From: Nipponacmea schrenckii
Taxonomy: Eukaryota; Mollusca; Gastropoda; Lottiidae
Reading direction: 5' to 3'
DNA length: 64,000 bases
NCBI GenBank assembly: GCA_030562195.1
Contig: CM060201.1
Coordinates: forward strand, 21,092,454-21,156,453
Numbering within the stretch: position 1 is the stretch's first letter; each line of letters opens with the position of its first letter. The position numbers and the translations under genes were made by a program. This document shows, piece by piece, positions 26,601 through 34,980 of this stretch. The notes below the pieces were generated by a model. The model was given only the letters and a program-made list of their open reading frames with translations. It was not told the origin of the DNA and did not search any database.

Positions 26601-29600
26601 TAACGAAGAGATGCAGGATACTAAATTACATTTAGAAGAGAAAATAACACGGAATAATGAATTGGAAAGAAAACAAAGGAGGTAAGATTTTCATGAGTTA
26701 TTGCCCTTGTTATATTAATGATTTGTGAAGCTGCTCTTAAGCGACTTGCTAGTTTGAAAATCAGTTCTGTTCTGTGACCTAGGCCAGTGCTTTCATTGAG
26801 ACTCATCTCAGTACACCCTAACAGTAATTCTCATTAAAACCAGACTTCCATCTTGTTCACCCCTTTGTTTATCAATAACAAACGCCATATTGGTATATCG
26901 GAGACACTACTATTAAATATAAATATACATATTGTAATTTACAAAAAACTATTCAGTTTATACCAATTAAATATCAAATGAAATAATTAACGATGTTCAC
27001 CGTCTCGCAGTGTCGTCTGAAGTGTTTCTAGCAACACTAATCACGTGCATCAGCGCCTTATTAGTTACCAACCACGTCATACACCAAGTATGGAAACCCA
27101 CTTGTACCAATGAGAAATCTATTTCTCTCTAATTCCTTTGTCAAACATGGGAAATTTCAAATATTTTTGGCTGGGTCTACAGAGTTTATTAAAGCATATG
27201 ATAAAATTAAATAAGTTTTATGAAGAAGAAAGAATTGTTATAAATTGTAGGTTTGATTCCGAGGTCCATATGGCTCACGAAGACGTCAAGGAAGAAAAAG
27301 TTTTACGTGAAAAGTTACAGAAGGAACGAGATAGTTTGATGTCTGAAAAATACGCTCTGGAACAAAATATCATGGTAGGTTATGATTGGCCTTAAATTAA
27401 TAATTGTATTCATCGTCTAAGTGATTTTGACGATAAGATTCGAAAGATCTGTCCTGAAATATAAATCTTAGAAATAGTGTCATGTCTGAATAATACGCTC
27501 TGTTAATGTTCTAATATAAAACTTTAGGAAATAACGCAAACGTTTTGAGCAATTGCTTTATCTTTCCTAATTTCTGTTGACATAGTAATATCATCTTCAA
27601 AATTTCTCGACATTTGTATAAGAATTTATTTGTTTAATGTATAAGTATTAACTTGTAATAATTTGACATTGTGAAGATGTAGAAAGAAAGATGACTTTTG
27701 ACAGTCAAGATGAAGATAAGTTGAATAACTTGACTTGTAGAAAGATGTGATGCAAGAAGATACTCAGTCAAGGTTAAGTACACAGTTTGTAAAGATGACA
27801 TTGTGAAGGTATAAGTATGAAGTTGGTAATAACTTGACATTGTAAGATGTGATGCAAGAAAGTGCTATTACAGTCAAGGTATAAGTGAAGTTTTAACTAA
27901 CTTGATATTGTGAAGATGTATGCAAGAAAGTGACAATTACATCAAGGTATAAGAAAGTTGTATAGCTTGATATTGTGAAGATGTGATGCAAGAAAGGTGA
28001 CTATTGTAGTCAAGGTATAAGATGAAGTTTGTAATAACTTGACATTGTGAAGATGTGATACAAGAAAGGTGACTATTGTACTCAAGGTATAAGACAAAGT
28101 TTGTAATAGTTTGACATTGTGAGGTTGATTAAGTTCGAGTTCTATACAAAATGATATTAAAATTTGTTGTATTTTTCAGTTGGTTTCATTAAAAAGATTA
28201 AAACACGAATTAGAGAGAAAAGTGAAAGAACAAGAAGAAGAACTGGATGATCAAGCTGGTCAAATACAACATCTTGAACAAGTAGGTCTTTTTTTATACT
28301 ATAGACATTATGTCCTTAAGAAAATGGTCTTAAATTGGTAACTGTCATATTTTTATGATCTTTGATTACTGTATTTTGCTCGATATAATATTTGTGTTAA
28401 ATTATATAACTGAAACATCTTAACATTAACTTGATTAGTGAAATTCCTACTTCACTTTGTTTTTAAAATTATTTTCCAGGCCAAACTACGTCTGGACATG
28501 GCCATAGAGAAATTAAAACAACATAATAATAAAGAATTAGAAGAGAAGGAAGAAGAATTGGAAGAAATGAGATATAGAACTCAGAAAAAGGTAAATTTCC
28601 CATCATTGTACACTTCATGGTGTTGTAATTTGTGTTGCCAACTTCAAAAGTTTAGTGGCTCAGTGGGTTAGACGCTTGCTTGCTAACCTGAAGGTCCAGG
28701 GTTCAATCCCGGCAAAGGTCGAGATGAACTTTCGGATTTTTCAGCCCGGTTTCCCCTTATCAGTGACAGGTTGGAGAAAGTGAAAGAACAAGAAGAAGAA
28801 CTGGATGATCAAGCTGGTCAAATACAACATCTTGAACAAGTAGGTCTTTTTATACCTGTTATGTCCCTAAGAAAATGTCTTAATGGCTGTCATATTTTTA
28901 TGATCTTATTAATGTATTTTGCTCGATATAATATTTGTGTTAAATTATATAACTGAAACATCTTAACATTAACTTGATTAGTGAAATTCCTACTTCACTT
29001 TGTTTTTAAAATTATTTTCCAGGCCAAACTACGTCTGGACATGGCCATAGAGAAATTAAAACAACATAATAATAAAGAATTAGAAGAGAAGGAAGAAGAA
29101 TTGGAAGAAATGAGATATAGAACTCAGAAAAAGGTAAATTTCCCATCATTGTACACTTCATGGTGTTGTAATTTGTGTTGCCAACTTCAAAAGTCTAAGT
29201 CTATTAAATTATAGAAGCTTAAGTTGAGATAAAACAAAGTTAAGGTGTATGATATGTTTGTCCTTGACGCTGTCCGTGAGCATGTTCACTTTTGCTTGTG
29301 AACACTATAGAGGCTAAAGTTTTGATGGTTAAGGAATTAACAAAAAAGATCAGTCTTACTTAAAGACTCTTAGTTCATTTTTGGAAGTTTTTGTCCTTAT
29401 ATAGTACCAATTATAATAATTACCTGCCTCTGTCAGTGCTTACGTTCACAGTGAATGTTATAAAGACTACTGTTTCGCTGGACGAGACAATATAAAAACA
29501 TTAGTATATGTTACCACCCACGAAGTATAAAGATGAATATTTTTGTTTCCAGTTGAAATCGATGGAGCAGCAGATAGAAGAAGAGTACGAAGAAAAGAAA

Positions 29601-32600
29601 CGAGTTCAGGAGGAAAAGGCGTTGCTAGAACGACAGCTACTTGAACTGGGATCACGTGAACCAACTAGAGATATAGGTACGAGTTATATTAAAATATTGG
29701 CAAACTGTGTTCTTATTTTTTTGAGGGCAAACAGTATTTCAAGGATAAGTTATCAAACACATATTTATATACTTGTAATATAAACGTATTTGTTGTTCCT
29801 ATAGTCTCTACCTATATTATTATGTATACGTCATTGTTGTGTGTGTAGCACAAGTACTTAACTTCTGGTCTGAAGTCGACTTGATTCGTCGTCTTCTTAT
29901 TCTGGAAGATCTATTCTGTCTCCTCGATTTGTCCTCTTCCTCTTCTGGAAGGTCTTCTGGGTCTTCCGAGTCAGAGATGGCAGAGACAGAAGACAAAATG
30001 GCGTCCATTGGCAAACTAGCATTCAAGTGCAGCGAGTGTGGTGTGTGCCATATTTTTTTCTGCTACTCACTCGATTGACCTTACCGAAAGACACTTCTGG
30101 AAGCTGCAAATCGAGTTCCCTTCCAGATGATAATAAAACAAGGGTTAAATTAGTATATATCTTACAAACAAGACAACAAAATAATAACTTAGGCTTTATA
30201 GATAAACAGTTACTGAGTTTATTTATTCTGCGACGTTTAAACGAGCGTTCCTACTTGATAACTACAAGAGAACACTTGTTGAAACGTCGCAAAATAAATA
30301 AACTCAGTAATTGTTATTCCATAAACTTAGTTATTATTACTATTATACTACCAATTACTAAATGCCATATAAAGAAAATAACAAAACTCATTGAACAGGA
30401 GTGAATAATTATGTAAATCTTGATATATTTTTATTGATAACTTCCAGACAATGAACGAAGATTAAAAAGACATCTTCGTAAGACGAAGGCTCTGTTACAC
30501 GATGCCAGTACAACGTTACAGAAGCAGAAGACATCAGAAACGGCCAAATCACAATTACAACAACTGAGAAATAAGGTAGGTGGGATTGGTTATAAAACAA
30601 TATTTAATTGAAATATGTAAGCGCAGGTCGAGAAGAAAATTCAGTATCGCCAATTAAAGTCATGTCCAAAAAAAATGGTGGTGAGCAGGTGGAAAGAAGG
30701 TTATTAGAAATAAGGTAGTGTATTTGTGTTATTTGTGAATTCAAATATTGAGAGTTTGACCAATTAGGTATGCGATTGGTTACCATGGTGACTCATGTAC
30801 TGGTTGACCTGTGCTGTAATCCAGGCAGAAGTTAATTAAAGATTTCAAGGTCAAAATAGATTTGCTAATGTTGCCTGTCCGGCCAGATCTGATCTATCTC
30901 ATTGCACACTGCATGGTGTTGCCTGTCTAGATCCATTAGTCTAAACCAGTGAAGAAATGTAAGACTTATAATTTATTCCTTTGATTTTGTTGTGCTTATG
31001 AGACTTTACTACTTTCTTTTTTTGTTTCAAAGTTCTTCTAAATAATTTATTTTATGAGAAAATACATTTTTGATTTTGATCATAATTTTTGATTTCTAGT
31101 TGGATGATTCTGAGTTTTCTGCTGCGTCTGCTATCAAAGGAAAGAAGAGAATGGAACTGGAGATACAGGATTTATTACAACAGATCGAGGATCTATCTCA
31201 AGCTAAACAGGAGGTAAGGACAGTTTTTATCAGAAATTTTCTGATTTCAACCAAAAAATCTTGTACCTTATCCACTACAACTTCAATAAAATCCAGATTC
31301 AAAATCCATCTTCATTAGCCCATAAGGTGCAAAAAAGTAAAGATTTATTTTAGTCAAATCAAGTAGTGTAAAACTCCATTCATTTCATTTCCACTGTCAA
31401 TGAGAACCCTGTCTTTATTAGTTCATAAGGTGCAGAAGAGTAGGACGTTAAACTCTATATTTTGTTCAGTGTAGTTTTAGAAATACAACCTTCTGATTGG
31501 ATGATAAAACTAAATTTAAAATCATTTCCCTTTCCAATTCTTGTTTCAGGCTGAGAATCGTAACATGGCCATCCTACGTGAGAAATCTGATATTCAGAAT
31601 AAACTAGAAGAGAATGAAGAAGACATGGCGGAGATTATGAAGAAATATAAAGCTGCTGTACAACAGGTGAGATTCAAAACAGCTGAGTCATTGCGGAGGC
31701 CATTACTGTCTTTAGGAACAGATCACCATTCATCCTAATTAGATAAATAAATTGCAATCACACTTTCTATTTCTCAACGACCTCTTCCGTCACTAATGTC
31801 GTCTTCATTAACCCATTAGGTGCAGAAGAAAAGGATGTAAAACTCCATTTATTACATTTGTATCTCTTGATTTTCTCTTGAATCTAGGTCCTAAGTTTTT
31901 GACATGTTTTTGAAAGTTTGTATGTTTTTATTTTAGCAATCTGTGGACCATATCACCATCTCAGACCAACTCCAACAATTAGAAGAACTATCTAATGAGA
32001 AGGAGAGTTTAAAACAAACTGTCAACGATTTATCTACGAAGGTGACCGCTTTCGAATCCAGTACGGTAGATAAACATTCCGTTACGAGACTAGAGGGAAA
32101 AATACGAGAATTAGAAAGTAAACTTGATCTCGAGGCTACAGCTAAACAACGTCTGGAGGTAAGATTAGAGAAGAAACAACAACGGGAATTTCAAAAAGTT
32201 CTGGCTCGAATTTACAAGAGAGGAAAATTCACATCCTCTAACATATTTTGCTTTTACCATTAAATTGTCACAATGTCATGACAACACAAAAAAGGTCAGA
32301 GAAAGAAAATAAAGAAATACTTGAATCAACTTCCTCTAACATGGAATGGATGGGACGATAAACTCTAGGTCTTTTCTGGTACAGGCTGTGCACGTTACAG
32401 ATCATCTGACAGTTAAAAATCGCAAAAAGTGTAGGCTAATGCCACTGTCCTGGCAAAATCTATCTTATTGCACACTGCATCTTCATAAACTTGCAATTTG
32501 CAATATTTTGAACTACACATCCCCTGCAGTAATGTGGTGAATTGAACCATTTTGTTTCGCTTTTTTTTAGACCCAAATCATCCGATTAAAAGAACATATA

Positions 32601-34187
32601 GAACGACTTCAGACGGAGAAAGAAGAGTTGCAGACGTCGAAACATCAAGCCGAGGAGGCAAATAAACGTATCAATAAACAACTACGTGAATTACGTGAGG
32701 AGCTGGTGGAAAGTCAGAAAAAAGAAATGGAGGCTACCCAGGGTAGGAAGGAAATGGTAAGATTGTAGCCTTATTTTAATTGAGTCATGGTGAAAATTTA
32801 TTTGTTCTGTGGGTAGCGCTAGATTGGAGAGTTCTTCATATTCTGTCTGATCCAATTAAATAGAATAGAACCAGATTTCAGACGTCATTTTTAAAATCTT
32901 GCTTTCTTCTCTTTTCCCAACCATTTTGAATTCTGTTTCACTTACTATTTTACAGCAATCTTGAGAACAAAACTCTAAACTCTATTTCATCTTTGGTCTA
33001 TTGAACGCTTGGTTGATTCCATAAATCCTGAAAATGTACACATCACAATCCAAAGATCCTTTCGATATATGTTTCCCAAACCTTTGCTTGTCCAAAACAA
33101 TCCACTCTCTTGTAACTTCTGATAATCTTATGTTTTGTATTTTTTATCCAAAACAGTCCACTTCTGTTAATATTATGTTATTTTTATGTATTTTTATTCC
33201 AGATGTCCCAAATAGAAGAACTGGAGGCGGGCCAGATACAGAATCAATCTGATTTAAAACTAGCATTTAAACGTATCGCTGATCTACAGGCTGCGTTAGA
33301 GGAAGAAATAGATAGTGATAACGACAGTTTATTGTTAGATAGGTACCAGAAGTCAATCTTTCGTTAATCTTAAATATTTTCACCATAATTACCGTACCCA
33401 TTGATGTGAAAACTCTCCATGTTGAATATTTTACAATAGTTCTAGCTTGAAAATAAATATATCTTAATCGTTGCTGATTTGAAAAAATTACTGACCTAAA
33501 AGATTTGACAATTTAAAAAAAGTAAAAATGAAATTGTCAATTAATGGTGTAATAAATAAAACGAAAGTAAATATTTCATTTTTCAGTGAAGATGAATCTG
33601 ATGAAGATGACTTAGATTCATTTTTAGAAAATCACAACCAGTCTCCGATTGGTCGATCTAGTGTGAGTAGTTATCGTACACGATCGGCATCTAGTAGTAT
33701 TAGTGACCGTCTGCCACGTATAGAGGATTGTAAGTTTTCTTTTATTGTACTGCCGAGAGTCATTTAATAATCCAGGTCACGTATTCTTAGTGCTAGGGCA
33801 TCTTAGTGTTGGTTTCTAGGGCCTCCTAGGGTATTAGCCTTTTACCTTTTGGCATTGATATTTCCTGGATTATCTGTATCCATTTACAGCTGTGTGCATG
33901 GGAATTTTGAGTGAAGATGACTTATTCAAGGTCATTGGGTTTTCAAACACCAATGGAGATTAGAACTCGCATCTGACATTTTCAATGTATCCAAGCAAAT
34001 GACATCATGACGTAAAGAACCAACGCTCTAACCGCTGTGCTATAGAACCCCAAAATTAGTGGGGGGAATGCTTAACTGGCGAGATCTGCACTTTCAGGAT
34101 CCATGGATAAATAATTTTACTGATTCATCTATAAATTTCTAAAAATCCACTAATATTTACTAATCTTTTATTTCAGCTGATGCTTGA
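5615..34187 (+). CDS. MYO18A: Unconventional myosin XVIII (MYO18A-like), 5'-partial, about 35 coding exons
   Basis: Actin-associated myosin-like protein of the cytoskeleton; family members have little or no ATPase activity. Exons read by phase: 5615-5812, 6170-6346, 6570-6780, 7413-7555, 8027-8188, 8643-8787, 9291-9432, 9641-9775, 10050-10239, 10354-10440, 10619-10763, 11072-11230, 11538-11719, 12859-13048, 13405-13502, 13719-13784, 22667-22795, 23240-23383, 23528-23617, 23956-24075, 24264-24369, 25781-25917, 26527-26681, 27251-27374, 28180-28281, 28480-28590, (duplicate 29023-29133), 29553-29676, 30448-30575, 31100-31213, 31550-31666, 31937-32158, 32571-32756, 33203-33342, 33587-33729, 34177-34187 (TGA). 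About 1610 residues without the duplicate. The first exon follows an acceptor and is phase 0, so the start codon and any PDZ domain lie upstream. Single-base frame breaks occur near 11116 and 11615. The symbol is by family; invertebrate MYO18 may be ancestral to both A and B. Confidence 0.93.
6384..6424 (+). mobile_element. SINE tail fragment
   Basis: GTGCAGAAGAGTAGGACGTA then AAACTCCATTCATTTCATTT, the 3' end of the abundant SINE family. Confidence 0.75.
6463..6500 (+). repeat. 15-bp repeat, 3 copies
   Basis: ATCACGAGAAAAATCACGAG repeated within a myosin intron. Confidence 0.8.
6800..7140 (+). repeat. Tandem array of SINE tails, 49-bp unit, about 7 copies
   Basis: Each unit contains AAGGTGCAGAAGAGTAGGAC, GTAAAACTCCATTCATTTCA and TTGGCTCAT. 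One further tail follows at 7171-7230. It lies in the intron after the P-loop exon. Confidence 0.93.
7701..7955. mobile_element. Palindromic MITE-like repeat
   Basis: Blocks with ATCTGATTGGTCAATCACTA and TCCAATCAGATTA alternate and pair with one another. The end reads TAGTTTTTGAGAATAAGCCCC. The same family occurs at 22863-23029, 34860-34980 and 52593-52830. Confidence 0.65.
8340..8590 (+). mobile_element. SINE body copy (two partial copies)
   Basis: Contains TGCTACAGGCTGTGCATGTA, CTGTCCTGGCAAAATTTCCT and CACACTGCATGGTATTACCT, the SINE core. Confidence 0.75.
10868..11025 (+). mobile_element. SINE body fragment
   Basis: Diverged core: GAGGGACTGACATAGAAAAA, then CCCTCATTGCACACTGCATG. It ends shortly before the myosin exon at 11072. 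Confidence 0.65.
11350..11395 (+). mobile_element. SINE tail fragment
   Basis: GTGCAGAAGAGTAGGACGCA then AAACTC. Confidence 0.6.
11929..12780 (+). repeat. About 109-bp tandem repeat, nearly 8 copies
   Basis: The unit contains AAGGATTCTGTTATGTTATT, ATGACAGCAGGTATATCTAC and GACCAAGTTTAAAATTTTAA. It fills the myosin intron before exon 12859 and ends about 80 bases before the acceptor. Confidence 0.95.
13575..13640 (+). mobile_element. SINE tail fragment
   Basis: ATCTTCATTAGCCCATAAGG, then the usual GTAGGATGTAAAACTCCATT end. Confidence 0.7.
14050..14480 (+). repeat. About 138-bp tandem repeat, 3 copies, SINE-derived
   Basis: Each copy has AAAATTTACCCTATCGCACA, ATTGCTCTTCTTCAGC and TAACTCTATAAGTTATTGTG. 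The first part is a diverged SINE core that was amplified with flanking sequence. Confidence 0.85.
15660..16045 (+). repeat. About 130-bp tandem repeat, 3 copies
   Basis: Copies share CTACAGATTCATTATTTTAC, AACCTGAAGATAAATGGGAG and ACACCTTAGCTTGCC. The middle junction has a short triplicated TATTTAGAAAC. Confidence 0.85.
17265..17525 (+). mobile_element. SINE body and tail, nearly complete
   Basis: Runs from CAGTGATGCATGTCTGAGGA through TGTCCTGGCAAAATTTCCCT and CACACTGCATGGTGTTGCCT to GTAAAACTCCATTCATTTCA. The tRNA-like head is missing. Confidence 0.85.
19310..19510 (+). repeat. 47-bp tandem repeat, 4 copies
   Basis: Unit: CAGCCCTATTATATACCATT, then TAGATCACTACAAGAGAGAC, then GAAGGCA. Confidence 0.93.
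20340..20660 (+). mobile_element. SINE, longest copy with tRNA-like head
   Basis: Head: GCCTCGGTGGTTCAGTGAGT (A-box region) and CCAGGGTTCAAGGTTCAACT (B-box region, with a local repeat). The body follows with GATGCAGGTCGGAGGGATTG, CTGTCCTGGTAAATTTCCCT and TGCACACTGCATGGCGTTGC, and a diverged tail ends the element. Confidence 0.85.
22863..23029. mobile_element. Palindromic MITE-like element
   Basis: The left end, GGGGGCGTTATTCACGAAAA plus CTTAACTAAG, pairs with the reverse complement of the right end, TTAAGTTTTTGAGAATATGG plus CCCC. The centre has AATCTGATTGG facing CCAATCAGATGACTGG. No coding capacity. Confidence 0.75.
23766..23850. mobile_element. Dispersed element linking the 28-bp and 67-bp satellites
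   Basis: CACTTCTTTAATAACAAGGT then ACATAATGTTTCAACACAAT and TTGTCATCAGATGAAA. The first part is the 28-bp satellite unit; the second resembles the 67-bp array motif. A rearranged relative lies at 57354-57450. Confidence 0.6.
24700..24895 (+). mobile_element. Two SINE tail fragments
   Basis: Tails at about 24708-24770 (GTGCAGAAGAGTAGGATGTA) and 24836-24895 (GATACAGAACAGTAGGATGT). Confidence 0.65.
25361..25505 (+). mobile_element. SINE body fragment
   Basis: CAACAGGCTGTGCATTTTAA, then CTACTGTCCTGGCAAAATTT and CCCTCATCGCACACTG. Confidence 0.75.
26116..26152 (+). repeat. TCTG tetranucleotide microsatellite
   Basis: GTCCGTCTGTCTGTCTGTCT and further units in a myosin intron. Confidence 0.85.
27640..28125 (+). 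repeat. Degenerate array related to the 40-bp repeat at the left edge
   Basis: TAACTTGACATTGTGAAGAT and AAGTATGAAGTTGGTAATAA recur, alternating with AAGAAAGGTGACTATTGTAG. The unit is near 80-90 bp and diverged. Confidence 0.85.
28218..29193 (+). repeat. Tandem segmental duplication containing a myosin tail exon
   Basis: Copy 1 (28218-28650) and copy 2 (28777-29193) are nearly identical, including intron sequence with a few small deletions in copy 2. Each holds the full 111-bp exon (28480-28590 and 29023-29133) with intact acceptor, donor and phase 0 at both ends. The preceding exon (28180-28281) is only partly copied (28777-28839) and lacks its start, so it cannot be used in frame. A SINE head fills the gap between copies (28651-28776). 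Including both full exons would repeat 37 coiled-coil residues. A haplotype-merging error is an alternative explanation. Confidence 0.88.
28651..28776 (+). mobile_element. tRNA-derived SINE head
   Basis: The sequence has an A-box-like TGGCTCAGTGGGTTAGACGC, then a B-box-like GGTTCAATCCC about 33 bases later, followed by the start of the SINE body (CCCGGTTTCCCCTTATCAGTG). This is the layout of a tRNA-derived RNA polymerase III promoter. It lies exactly between the two copies of the exon duplication. Confidence 0.8.
29820..30145 (-). other. Unexplained coding-like stretch inside a myosin intron
   Basis: The minus strand encodes [18 protein letters not shown] followed by a basic segment (SSRIRRRR), giving a strong acidic-then-basic pattern over about 60 codons with no stop. 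It is GC-richer than its surroundings. No domain is recognised and no splice structure is convincing. It may be a decayed transposon or retrocopy fragment, or chance. Confidence 0.25.
30184..30335. mobile_element. Long inverted repeat (hairpin element)
   Basis: The left arm, ending TTACTGAGTTTATTTATTCT then GCGACGTTT, pairs with the right arm, starting AAACGTCGCAAAATAAATAA then ACTCAGTAA. Arms extend to about 50 bases with mismatches around a 43-base loop containing AGAGAACACTTGTTG. A related piece lies at 40299-40320. Confidence 0.8.
30850..30960 (+). mobile_element. SINE fragment
   Basis: CTCATTGCACACTGCATGGT then GTTGCCTGTCTAGATCCATT. Confidence 0.6.
31305..31460 (+). mobile_element. Two SINE tail fragments
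   Basis: TCTTCATTAGCCCATAAGGT at about 31303 and TTCATAAGGTGCAGAAGAGT at 31422. Confidence 0.65.
31790..31860 (+). mobile_element. SINE tail fragment
   Basis: TCGTCTTCATTAACCCATTA, then GGATGTAAAACTCCATTTAT. Confidence 0.65.
32345..32485 (+). mobile_element. SINE body fragment
   Basis: GGTACAGGCTGTGCACGTTA and CCACTGTCCTGGCAAAATCT, then TTGCACACTGCATC. Confidence 0.75.
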
Positions 34188-34422
34188 GAAGAAAGAAAAG
34201 AAACTGGAATAAGTATTATTATACGGGCAGAGTGCAAACCTCCGAAATATAAATTTCGACATTTGACTAGAAAGAACATATATTCACCTTTATATTCCCC
34301 TCACGACACAATATGTTGGTTGAAAATAGTGCTCACTATATCTGTTATAGAGTGATATAGAAATATAGACACAGACTGAAATAGATCTCTACTTGATAAA
34401 CTTCAGTAGAGACACAGACTGA

Positions 34423-34428
34423 AATAAA
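34423..34428 (+). promoter_or_regulatory. Candidate poly(A) signal of the myosin gene
   Basis: AATAAA lies 236 bases after the myosin stop codon. Nothing else supports it. Confidence 0.35.
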
Positions 34429-34626
34429 TCATTTATTTGAAGATAATTTTATCTTTCCTCTTTTCGATATATTAGTCTAGACGTAAATGATTTTATGTTC
34501 ACTTTCGCGATTTCGATAAAAATGTTATTTAGTCTAAACTTAGAAAATAATAATTATACTAAAATGAACTTTAGATAAGTTGGCCAATCTGAGAAACTTT
34601 TATGACCACACAATGACATTCTATAA

Positions 34627-34835
34627 TAACAAAGAGCCTTATATATTCAGGCAACAAGGATCCAGGAGCCTTATATATTCAGGCAACAAGGATCCAGGAG
34701 CCTTATATATTCAGGCAACAAGGATCCAGGAGCCTTATATATTCAGGCAACAAGGATCCAGGAGCCTTATATATTCAGGCAACAAGGATCCAGGAGCCTT
34801 ATATATTCAGGCAACAAGGATCCAGGAGCCTTATT
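34627..34835 (+). repeat. 32-bp tandem repeat, 6-7 copies
   Basis: Unit: GAGCCTTATATATTCAGGCA plus ACAAGGATCCAG. Because 32 is not a multiple of 3, successive copies are read in rotating frames; the open frame here is not a gene. Confidence 0.95.
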
Positions 34836-34859
34836 CTCCAAAACTTCACTTCAATAATA

Positions 34860-34980
34860 TAGAGCATAAGAAATACAGTAATCTGATTGGATTACAAAGC
34901 TACATTAAAAATAGATTTGACCAATCAGATGACTGGAACACTGAAAACATTTCAAGTTAAAAAATTTCGAGAATAAGGCT
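34860..34980. mobile_element. MITE-like element, same family as 22863-23029
   Basis: AAGAAATACAGTAATCTGAT and GACCAATCAGATGACTGGAA, ending GAGAATAAGG. Confidence 0.65.

Larger units (their letters stand above)
22667..34187 (+). other. Myosin XVIII motor end, IQ motif and coiled-coil tail exons
   Basis: Exon 22667-22795 starts with [12 protein letters not shown] (end of converter/lever) and continues into an IQ-like light-chain site, [15 protein letters not shown]. Exon 23240-23383 holds a second helical segment with [10 protein letters not shown] and DWEWWKL, as in MYO18A and class II myosins just before the rod. From 23528 to about 33342 the exons encode almost continuous Glu/Lys/Leu/Gln heptads, a long dimerising coiled coil. 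The last exons encode an acidic-Ser segment ([11 protein letters not shown]) and a short Ser/Arg tail ending PRIEDSDA. There is no long C-terminal extension like that of vertebrate MYO18A, but alternative 3' exons cannot be ruled out. Confidence 0.88.

Noticed and set aside
28651..28776. Genuine tRNA gene
   Set aside because: A and B boxes are present, but there is no acceptor stem pairing and SINE body sequence follows directly.
28771..28839. Second copy of exon 28180-28281 as a usable exon
   Set aside because: Only its 3' part was duplicated. The CAG in front of it comes from the SINE and gives a frame with a stop (ACTGGATGA).
30027..30404. 125-codon + strand frame
   Set aside because: It crosses the hairpin element, lacks family similarity and has AT-rich random composition.
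34580..34960. 126-codon frame with repeated IFRQQGSRSL and related peptides
   Set aside because: It is the 32-bp satellite read through rotating frames, lies after the myosin stop and has no splice or start evidence.
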